From Candidatus Nitrosopumilus sp. (GTDB lineage Archaea > Thermoproteota > Nitrososphaeria > Nitrososphaerales > Nitrosopumilaceae): a DNA stretch of 7,291 bases. The notes below the pieces were generated by a model. That model saw only the letters and a list, made by a program, of their open reading frames with translations, was not told the DNA's origin and made no database searches. The number at the start of each line of letters is the position of its first letter. Position 1 is the first letter of the stretch. The position numbers were made by a program, and so were the translations under genes. The stretch covers positions 1 through 7,291 of the forward strand of contig JABMOR010000058.1 in assembly GCA_013203245.1 (NCBI GenBank), given 5' to 3'. Positions 1 through 4,793 of the stretch are shown here, one piece after another.

Positions 1-64
1 ATGCAAGTATTTCCAGTTTTGAAACACCAGTTTTTGAAACTGTAATTTGTCTAGATTCAGACAT
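1..64 (-). CDS. 5' end of a divergent gene of unknown function (truncated by window edge)
   Basis: An ATG on the minus strand (62-64) opens a frame that stays open for 21 codons to the window edge and begins MSESRQITVSKTGVSKLEIL. The call rests on three things: the ATG, the open frame with ordinary residue composition, and a good TATA box (83-94) whose centre lies about 25 nt upstream, the spacing of a leaderless archaeal promoter. The near-direct repeat visible in the DNA at 13-42 is explained by the repeated V-S-K of this peptide. It would be transcribed divergently from the response regulator at 204. Function cannot be told from 21 residues. The competing reading is the C-terminal tail of a plus-strand gene ending at 92, which would have no independent support. 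Confidence 0.55.
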   Translation of the reverse strand, partial: MSESRQITVSKTGVSKLEILA

Positions 65-82
65 AAAAAATAAGATTCATTG

Positions 83-94
83 TTTATATTAAAA
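83..94 (-). promoter_or_regulatory. TATA box of the left-edge divergent gene
   Basis: Read on the minus strand this is TTTTAATATAAA, a strong archaeal TATA-like element. Its centre is about 25 nt from the ATG at 64, so transcription would begin at or next to the start codon (leaderless). Read on the plus strand it would give a leader of about 90 nt for the gene at 204, which is less likely. Confidence 0.5.
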
Positions 95-172
95 CTCTTG
101 GATGCTGAAAAAATATCAAAGTGTAAGGATTTTGTGAGACATGTTATTCTGAGATCAGACATACTGGTCTTT

Positions 173-183
173 TTGATACATTT
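173..183 (+). promoter_or_regulatory. possible weak TATA element of the response regulator gene
   Basis: The string TTGATACATTT lies about 26 nt before the ATG at 204. The spacing fits a leaderless promoter and matches the other genes here, but the sequence is a poor TATA box. The alternative is the stronger element at 83-94 used in the plus direction with a long leader. Confidence 0.3.
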
Positions 184-203
184 TTTCCAAATATCTGTGT
201 TAA

Positions 204-977
204 ATGACAGATTTACGAATAATACCATCAGATAAAGAATACAAAAATCAGATTTCGGACATAATTCAAGGAGAGTTAATTGATCTGTATGGGGCAAATG
301 GTTACAAGTCAATCATGCAGACAATGATGAGAATTTCTAGAAAAGCAGAAAGAGAGATCATAACAAACTTTGAGTTATTTGCAGGGTTGTCTGAGGGTGT
401 TTTTGGCAAAGTGTCAGAGTCAAAAATTTTAGAACCAATAAAAATGAAAATAGACATTATTGGAATTGAGAATATTCATCAAGAAGAAAAAATAGAAATA
501 AAATCCATGAGAGTTTTAATTGCAGATGATGAAATTGAAATTTTAAGCCTATACAAAGAATTTCTAGAAAGTAAAGGTAGAGAAGTCATAACGGCTACAG
601 ATGGACGCAAATGTGTAGATGCCTATAAGAGATTCAACCATAACCAATCAGAAAATTATTTTGATGTTGTAATATTGGACCAAAAAATGCCATTTATGAC
701 AGGATTGCAGGCAGCAGTTGAAATTTTAAATATTAATCCACAACAAAAAATAATTTTTGCTTCAGGTTATTTAGAAAAAACATTGTTAGAAGTTTTGACA
801 AAACTAAACAAAGCAATTGCAGTTATAGAAAAGCCATTTTCATTAGATGTGTTAGACTATATGATAAATAATTCTGAAATTTTTGAAAGATTAGAAAAAA
901 TAAACATAAATCAAGAAGAAAAAGACATTACTCAAAAAATGTCAGAGATAATGACAGTATTACAAAATCCAATTTAG
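204..977 (+). CDS. response regulator: uncharacterised N-terminal helical domain plus receiver domain
   Basis: A 257-residue cytoplasmic signalling protein. Residues about 102-225 are a CheY-type receiver with all key positions: the acidic pair D108-D109 in VLIADDE, the phospho-acceptor D159 in ILDQKMP, the switch Ser S187 in FASGY, and K210-P211 in IEKPFS. A partner histidine kinase should phosphorylate D159; none is in the window. Residues about 10-95 form a separate, apparently helical domain with the stretches LIDLYG, EREIITNFELF and KILEPIK. It resembles the small thaumarchaeal output domains described as the NitrOD group, but I cannot confirm membership. The order is unusual: the extra domain precedes the receiver, and after it there is only a charged tail (226-257) and no DNA-binding domain. 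An internal ATG at 507 lies exactly at the receiver boundary, but the upstream frame looks coding, so 204 is preferred. Stop is TAG. The next gene follows after 67 nt with its own promoter. Confidence 0.9.
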   Translation: MTDLRIIPSDKEYKNQISDIIQGELIDLYGANGYKSIMQTMMRISRKAEREIITNFELFAGLSEGVFGKVSESKILEPIKMKIDIIGIENIHQEEKIEIKSMRVLIADDEIEILSLYKEFLESKGREVITATDGRKCVDAYKRFNHNQSENYFDVVILDQKMPFMTGLQAAVEILNINPQQKIIFASGYLEKTLLEVLTKLNKAIAVIEKPFSLDVLDYMINNSEIFERLEKININQEEKDITQKMSEIMTVLQNPI

Positions 978-1011
978 AGAATTTCAATATTGATGGAAAT
1001 ATACATCAGAG

Positions 1012-1022
1012 AAGATATTTAC
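1012..1022 (+). promoter_or_regulatory. TATA box of the DsbA-like gene
   Basis: AAGATATTTAC lies about 28 nt before the ATG at 1045, in the 67-nt gap after the response regulator. It resembles the aRF1 box (AAAAGATATATT), which supports a leaderless or near-leaderless transcript rather than co-transcription with the upstream gene. Confidence 0.45.
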
Positions 1023-1044
1023 TAGAAACAAAATCTACATCAAC

Positions 1045-1689
1045 ATGACAAAATTATATTTATTGGCAATCCCAATTATTATCGGCATTATTGCAGGGGC
1101 ATTTTTATCATTTTATCCTGAAACAGAATCTAAATCCGATTCACTTACAGTATCAAAATTAATTGAGGGAGGATCTCCAATAATGGGGAATCCAAATGCG
1201 CCAATTACAATATTAGAATGGGGGGATTATCAGTGTACATTTTGCTATAAATTTCATCAAAATACTCTAAATATAATCAATGAAGATTTTATTAAAACAG
1301 GTAAAGTGAAACTTGTTTTCAAAGATTTTCCGTTAAACGGTCCTGATTCACTTCTTGCTGCAGAGGCAGCATATTGTGCACAAGATCAAGAAAAGTATTG
1401 GCAATATCATAATGAATTATACAATAATTGGGGAGGGGAAAGAACAGGTTGGGTTACCCGAGAATCTTTGGATAAATTTGCAATGACGGTAAATTTGGAT
1501 TTGAATAAATTTAACAAATGTCTTGATGAACACAAATATCAAAACAAGGTAATGTCTCTCCATGAATTTGGAAAAGAAATTGGAATTGATGCAACGCCAT
1601 CATTTTTAGTCTTTAATGGAGAAAAAATGATCAAAATTAGAGGTAATCAGCCTTTAGAAGTATTTCTTAAAACATTTGATGAATTATAA
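1045..1689 (+). CDS. membrane-anchored DsbA-like thiol:disulfide oxidoreductase
   Basis: A 214-residue extracytoplasmic thioredoxin-fold protein. Residues 4-24 are a hydrophobic N-terminal segment with only one preceding Lys, so a signal anchor or an uncleaved signal; I see no lipobox Cys. The active site is C64-T-F-C67 in the context WGDYQCTFCYKF, and the cis-proline is T184-P185 in DATPSFLVF. Between them is the helical insertion typical of DsbA/BdbD-like (Thioredoxin_4) proteins, including AAYCAQDQEKYWQYHNELY. The family oxidises or isomerises disulfides in exported proteins. Besides the CxxC pair it has C111 and C159, both in positions where many family members have a second, structural disulfide. 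Length is normal. A direct redox partner such as DsbB or VKOR is not in the window. Stop is TAA, followed by TTTTTAAAAA, which may help end transcription. Oxidase versus isomerase or reductase cannot be decided from the C-T-F-C dipeptide. Confidence 0.92.
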   Translation: MTKLYLLAIPIIIGIIAGAFLSFYPETESKSDSLTVSKLIEGGSPIMGNPNAPITILEWGDYQCTFCYKFHQNTLNIINEDFIKTGKVKLVFKDFPLNGPDSLLAAEAAYCAQDQEKYWQYHNELYNNWGGERTGWVTRESLDKFAMTVNLDLNKFNKCLDEHKYQNKVMSLHEFGKEIGIDATPSFLVFNGEKMIKIRGNQPLEVFLKTFDEL

Positions 1690-1705
1690 TTTTTAAAAAT
1701 AATCA

Positions 1706-1717
1706 AAAAGATATATT
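1706..1717 (+). promoter_or_regulatory. TATA box of the aRF1 gene
   Basis: AAAAGATATATT sits with its centre about 26-28 nt before the ATG at 1740, the classic position for a leaderless archaeal promoter, with an A-rich BRE-like stretch directly before it. It lies in the 50-nt gap after the DsbA-like gene, so aRF1 probably has its own transcript. Confidence 0.6.
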
Positions 1718-1739
1718 CGCAATTTATGGATAGTGTATA

Positions 1740-3020
1740 ATGCCTAAAATTGAGATTGAAAAACAAGATTCTGTTAAAATATACAAAATTAGAAAGACTC
1801 TAGAAGAATTATCTCAAAAATCAGGTAGAGGTACTGAATTAATTACAGTGTACATCCCAAAAGGAAAACAATTACACGAAATTATCAGCTCACTACAACA
1901 AGAGCAAGGAACTGCAGATAATATAAAATCTGATTTAACAAGATCACATGTTGTTGATTCTTTGGGCAAAGTTGTTCAAAGATTAAAGATGTACAAAAAA
2001 ACTCCAGAGAAAGGACTGGTAGTGTTTTGTGGAGCATTGCCACCAGAGGAAGGAGGTCAATTAGGAAGTGAGACGGTAACAATTTGGGAAATAGCCCCTC
2101 CAAAAGATTTGAATCAGTATCTTTACAGATGTGATGATCATTTTCATGTAGACATTCTAAAGGACATGTTAAAGGATGACAACCTAATTGGATTTCTTGC
2201 AATTGATGCAAAAGATGCAGGATGGGGATTGTTATACGGAGATAAAATTGAAGTTTTAGGACAGACAGGTTCCGGAGTTGCAGGAAAACACAGACAAGGA
2301 GGGCAGTCTGCAAAAAGATTTCAGAAATTAAGAGAAATGGAATTAAGTTATTTTTACAACAGAGTTGCACAAGTCACTAGAGAGTACTTTATCGATATTT
2401 ACCCCGTAAAAGGATTAATCATTTCTGGACCTGGCCCTACAAAAGAAGATTTCATCAATGGAGGGTATCTAGAATATAGATTACAAAATAACATTATCAA
2501 TACCATTGATTCATCATATGCAGGAGCTGAAGGTATCAGAGAAGCTTTTGCAAAATCGGCAGACATTTTAGGCAATTTCAGACTGGTGGAAGAGAAAAAA
2601 ATGGTGGAGGATTTGTTTAGAGAAATTAACACAAACACTGGAAAAGGATCGTATGGATTGAATGAAGTAATTGAATTTCTAAAAAACAATGTGGTCAAAA
2701 TGGTGTTAATTACAGATAATACAAATTTGCACAGAGTTGAGGGAAAATGCAAACGCTGTAAACATCTTCAAGAAGAGATTGTCGAAAGACCGCTAGTCAT
2801 TCCAAAAAAGACAGAATTCACTTCAAACCCATGTCCAGGTTGTAATGCAATGGAAGTTGAAACCAACGAACAAGATATTGTGGATTATTTAGAAATTCTA
2901 TCATCAAAAGTAGGTGCACAATTGGAAGTTGTTTCTGGAAGTGCAGAGCATGGAAATATGCTTTCAAGTTTAGGAAAAGTTGGAGCTATTTTGAGATACA
3001 ATCCAGGTCATGCTAAATAA
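1740..3020 (+). CDS. prf1: peptide chain release factor aRF1
   Basis: A 426-residue class I release factor of the archaeal/eukaryotic type. It reads stop codons in the ribosomal A site and triggers hydrolysis of peptidyl-tRNA. All hallmark motifs are present. The N domain has NIKS at 61-64 and Y129-x-C131-x-x-x-F135 (YRCDDHF), both used in stop recognition. The M domain has the catalytic GGQ at 187-189 in RQGGQSAKRF. The C domain carries a zinc-ribbon with C337, C340, C365 and C368, as in many archaeal members. Length is slightly above the usual 410-420. Archaeal aRF1 reads all three stops, and TAA, TAG and TGA are all used in this window. The known partners are aEF1A for delivery and ABCE1 for recycling. 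The ATG at 1740 is supported by the TATA box; an ATG at 1726 is closed after four codons. The 3' end overlaps the convergent HIT gene by 13 nt. Confidence 0.98.
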   Translation: MPKIEIEKQDSVKIYKIRKTLEELSQKSGRGTELITVYIPKGKQLHEIISSLQQEQGTADNIKSDLTRSHVVDSLGKVVQRLKMYKKTPEKGLVVFCGALPPEEGGQLGSETVTIWEIAPPKDLNQYLYRCDDHFHVDILKDMLKDDNLIGFLAIDAKDAGWGLLYGDKIEVLGQTGSGVAGKHRQGGQSAKRFQKLREMELSYFYNRVAQVTREYFIDIYPVKGLIISGPGPTKEDFINGGYLEYRLQNNIINTIDSSYAGAEGIREAFAKSADILGNFRLVEEKKMVEDLFREINTNTGKGSYGLNEVIEFLKNNVVKMVLITDNTNLHRVEGKCKRCKHLQEEIVERPLVIPKKTEFTSNPCPGCNAMEVETNEQDIVDYLEILSSKVGAQLEVVSGSAEHGNMLSSLGKVGAILRYNPGHAK

Positions 3021-3415
3021 GACCGTATTTTTTTAGCCAATTCTAAAAGTTCATCATCACTAGAAATTTGACGTTTGGTCCAAACAGTACCTTTGCTGTT
3101 ATACCTTGGAATAATGTGAATGTGAACATGTGGAATGATTTGTTTTGCTGCTCTGCCATTGTTTTGCCCAAGACTAAATGCATCAGCTCCTGTAGCATCC
3201 AAAATCGCCTTAGCAATTTTAGGAACTATAGCAAAGGCATTTCCAACATCTTTTGAATCCATATCAGTAATTCTTTCATGATGTTTTCTTGGAATGACTA
3301 AACTGTGACCTACATCAATTGGATATTTGTCTAAAAATGCAACGTGTGATTCATCTTGATATAAAAAATGCCCATCTCTTTTTCCATCCAAAATATCACA
3401 AAAAATACACCCCAT
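3008..3415 (-). CDS. HIT-family nucleotide hydrolase/transferase (Hint-like)
   Basis: A 135-residue cytoplasmic histidine-triad protein. The catalytic HxHxH motif is H96-V-H98-I-H100 within IIPHVHIHIIPR. The preceding SLGQNNGRAAKQ supplies the conserved Asn-Gly of the nucleotide pocket, and the N-terminal strand region FLDKYPIDVGHSLVIPRKH is typical of the family. C3-x-x-C6 (MGCIFC) is the zinc-binding start seen in many Hint members. The family hydrolyses phosphoramidates or adenylated compounds such as AMP-lysine; the physiological substrate is not determined here. I place the start at the ATG at 3415. An in-frame TTG at 3427 would add four residues, but MGCIFC is the usual family start and a TATA-like element lies about 27 nt upstream of 3415. 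The stop is TGA, and the last 13 nt overlap the aRF1 3' end tail to tail. Confidence 0.95.
   Translation of the reverse strand: MGCIFCDILDGKRDGHFLYQDESHVAFLDKYPIDVGHSLVIPRKHHERITDMDSKDVGNAFAIVPKIAKAILDATGADAFSLGQNNGRAAKQIIPHVHIHIIPRYNSKGTVWTKRQISSDDELLELAKKIRSYLA
3028..3034 (+). terminator. T-run after aRF1
   Basis: Seven consecutive T residues begin 8 nt after the aRF1 stop codon. Oligo-T on the non-template strand is the usual intrinsic termination signal in archaea, with no hairpin needed. It lies inside the 3' end of the convergent HIT coding sequence, where it is read as A residues. Confidence 0.35.
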
Positions 3416-3436
3416 AAAGTACTGCAATTTGTGATT

Positions 3437-3448
3437 TTATTTATTGAT
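3437..3448 (-). promoter_or_regulatory. TATA-like element of the HIT gene
   Basis: On the minus strand the sequence reads AATCAATAAATA, followed by more A/T, centred about 27 nt upstream of the HIT ATG at 3415. The region is uniformly AT-rich, so the exact box is uncertain; the spacing is what supports it. Confidence 0.35.
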
Positions 3449-3522
3449 TTATTTAATTCAAAACAAAATATTGTGTAAAATAGGCGCGTATTGATTAACT
3501 GTAAAAAGTAAATCGCAAACTT

Positions 3523-3615
3523 TTAGATTTCTTCTTTTCCACAATGCATGCATCTTTTTGTGGATAGTATCTCAAACCACACATAATCATGAATAAATCC
3601 CTCTTTGCAATTCAC
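3523..3615 (-). CDS. probable 30-residue zinc-knuckle protein
   Basis: A small frame on the minus strand in what otherwise looks like an intergenic gap. From a GTG at 3615 it gives 30 residues: MNCKEGFIHDYVWFEIL, then STKRCMHCGKEEI, then TAA. C3, H9, C22 and C25 are well placed to bind one zinc, with CMHCGKE as a knuckle. The composition (Trp, Tyr, His, paired Cys) is not what AT-rich non-coding DNA would give, and the HDYVWFE...KRCxxCGKEE style reminds me of small zinc proteins in Nitrosopumilus-like genomes, though I cannot verify this. No ATG lies in frame before the upstream TAG at 3649-3651, so GTG is the only sensible start. No clear TATA box is seen at the expected place. It could also be the 3' remnant of a longer decayed gene. 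It lies 107 nt upstream of the HIT gene on the same strand. Confidence 0.5.
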   Translation of the reverse strand: MNCKEGFIHDYVWFEILSTKRCMHCGKEEI

Positions 3616-3777
3616 ATCAACATTAGTATTGATACCATTACAAAGAGTCTAGTCAAAAACAGTATCGATCAACATTAACTCTGTTCAAGAAATCTTCTCA
3701 ATATCAAAATCACCATAATAACATAAAATCTTCAATTTGATATGATTTAGTGCAATGGTTAATTAGGGTAAATTTCA
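3616..3777. other. intergenic stretch with no supported gene
   Basis: I see no RNA gene, repeat family or convincing frame here. On the plus strand the end of this stretch contains TTTGATATGATTT (3737-3749), a possible TATA element for the membrane protein gene that follows; from there a transcript would start about 3770. On the minus strand the reading frame of the 30-residue protein continues upstream but is broken by TAG at 3649-3651 and TGA at 3685-3687. Confidence 0.4.
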
Positions 3778-3792
3778 GTGTTGAATTATCTC

Positions 3793-4389
3793 ATGGGCCG
3801 AAAAGAAAGACGAGATCGTGAATTAAAGCGTGATAGCTATGCTACAAAACATTCTGCAGAAAAGAAAAAACATACTCTAATTGCAATAGGTGTGATATCT
3901 TTGATTGCAGTAATCGTCGGATATTCAGGCTATCTGTTTCTCAACATGACTGAAACTGCACCAGGCGGTCCAGAAAACGCAGGAGCATTAGGAAGTGAGC
4001 ACTCACATGCAGCATTATTGGTAAAGATTTTTGGAGATACGTTTGATTTTGACGGTCCAGCATTTCAAATTAAATCAAGTTGGATTCATTTTGAAGGAAG
4101 AGATGGAACTACAATTCACAAGCATGCAACTGGAGTTGATTTAGGATATCTCTTTGATACACTGTTAATTGGTCTTGATGATCAATGTTACACATTCCCA
4201 GATGGGAAACAATTCTGTTCTAATGAAGATTACGAATTAAAATTCTTCATTAATGGAGAACAAACCCCAGACATTCGAAATTATGAAATCATGGAAGAGG
4301 ATAGAATATTGATTGTGTATGGTGCTGAAACTCCTGAAGAGATAGAAGCATATTTGCTAGAACTAGATAGTCAAGAATTAATCAAATAG
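3793..4389 (+). CDS. membrane-anchored extracytoplasmic protein with conserved-looking His/Cys set, function unknown
   Basis: A 198-residue protein that I recognise only as a family common in ammonia-oxidising archaea and usually left hypothetical. Residues 1-27 are strongly basic and cytoplasmic (MGRKERRDRELKRDS). Residues 28-50 are one transmembrane helix (IAIGVISLIAVIVGYSGYLFL), giving an N-in, C-out topology by the positive-inside rule. A Gly/Pro linker (56-68) leads to a folded domain at about 69-180. Its candidate ligands are H70 and H72 (SEHSHA), H99 (SSWIHFE), H109 and H111 (TIHKHATG), and its two cysteines are C132 and C142. A metal site, perhaps copper or zinc, and one disulfide are my inference. 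The ATG at 3793 is chosen over a GTG at 3778, which would add five residues, because the basic MGRKERR start looks natural. It converges on the zinc-ribbon gene with 5 nt between the stop codons. Confidence 0.85.
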   Translation: MGRKERRDRELKRDSYATKHSAEKKKHTLIAIGVISLIAVIVGYSGYLFLNMTETAPGGPENAGALGSEHSHAALLVKIFGDTFDFDGPAFQIKSSWIHFEGRDGTTIHKHATGVDLGYLFDTLLIGLDDQCYTFPDGKQFCSNEDYELKFFINGEQTPDIRNYEIMEEDRILIVYGAETPEEIEAYLLELDSQELIK

Positions 4390-4394
4390 AATTT

Positions 4395-4595
4395 CTAGGG
4401 TTTATCTTTGGTAGTAAAGGATGATGCATTTTTGTCAAACATCATATAATATCCACACATCGAACAACGTAGAACGGTTAGTTCAGTTGTAAGGAATTCT
4501 TTATCTTCAAAACGTCCACTTAGTTTGACATTATCACTTGCAATCTCTGCTTTGTTACTCTTACAAACTGGGCATTCTAGTGCTTTTTGTTCCAT
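4395..4595 (-). CDS. small zinc-ribbon protein
   Basis: A 66-residue cytoplasmic protein with two CxxC knuckles, C8-P-V-C11 and C44-S-M-C47, 32 residues apart, typical of a rubredoxin-like or transcription-factor-like zinc ribbon. The segment between them is polar with alternating hydrophobic residues (TTELTVLRCSMCGYYMMF), as expected for ribbon strands. There is no catalytic motif, so a specific role cannot be given; nucleic-acid or protein binding is typical of such folds. The ATG at 4595 is preferred over an in-frame TTG at 4607 because the TATA box at 4617-4626 lies about 27 nt upstream of it. Stop is TAG, and the two convergent stop codons form the ends of the palindrome TAGAATTTCTA at 4387-4397. 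It follows the protease gene on the same strand by 198 nt but has its own promoter. Confidence 0.85.
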   Translation of the reverse strand: MEQKALECPVCKSNKAEIASDNVKLSGRFEDKEFLTTELTVLRCSMCGYYMMFDKNASSFTTKDKP

Positions 4596-4616
4596 GGGAT
4601 GGTTCAAAATATTTAC

Positions 4617-4626
4617 AATTTAAACT
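4617..4626 (-). promoter_or_regulatory. TATA box of the zinc-ribbon gene
   Basis: On the minus strand this reads GTTTAAATTG. Its centre is about 27 nt upstream of the ATG at 4595, the spacing of a leaderless archaeal promoter, and it helps choose that start over the TTG at 4607. Confidence 0.5.
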
Positions 4627-4720
4627 CAATGAAAGTTTTCAATTAGAAAATATCAACAAAGTCTAGATTCTAGTCAAATAGTTTAGATATAGAAATTGTT
4701 TGAGAGTAGGATTGTTTTCA

Positions 4721-4772
4721 TTTACGCTTATCCTTTAGGATAACGTAAGTAAAATGAGATTATCCATTCTCA
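4721..4772 (-). other. tandem stem-loops downstream of the protease gene
   Basis: Two inverted repeats lie 22-73 nt after the protease stop codon. The stronger (4722-4748) has arms TTACG-C-TTATCC and GGATAA-CGTAA around the loop TTTA: 11 base pairs with one bulged C. The weaker (4755-4772) has 5-bp arms TGAGA and TCTCA around an 8-nt loop. That loop contains TTATCC again on the plus strand, so on the minus-strand transcript its GGATAA can pair with the TTATCC arm of the other hairpin. The position suits a 3'-end structure or terminator of the protease mRNA, though no long T-run follows on the minus strand. Whether it works in RNA or as a DNA site is open. Confidence 0.5.
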
Positions 4773-4793
4773 CAATATAATTTAGAATCTATT

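Noticed and set aside
13..42. Near-direct repeat of CCAGTTTTGAAAC with a palindromic second copy, looking like an operator
   Set aside because: It lies inside the minus-strand reading frame 1-64 and is explained by the repeated V-S-K codons.
3..92. Plus-strand open frame ending at a TAA at 90-92, a possible C-terminal tail of an upstream gene
   Set aside because: The overlapping minus-strand frame has an ATG and a well-spaced TATA box; this one has only openness for 29 codons.
157..175. AGAC...GTCT inverted repeat followed by T residues, like a terminator
   Set aside because: Only a 4-bp stem, and no gene on the plus strand ends just before it.
1885..2752. Two long minus-strand open frames (1885-2370 and 2399-2752)
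   Set aside because: They are antisense shadows of aRF1, which has all its family motifs on the plus strand.
3481..3490. Local GCGCG in an AT-rich gap as a possible RNA gene or site
   Set aside because: No flanking pairing or RNA gene signature is visible.
3649..3777. Upstream continuation of the 30-residue protein's frame, interrupted by only two stops, as a decayed longer gene
   Set aside because: No recognisable motif in the continuation, and two stops in about 55 codons is not striking enough in AT-rich DNA. A pseudogene remains possible but unsupported.
4661..4675. Palindrome CTAGATTCTAG and a 10-mer TCTAGTCAAA shared with 3648-3657
   Set aside because: Short, AT-rich and without consistent placement relative to genes; chance is adequate.
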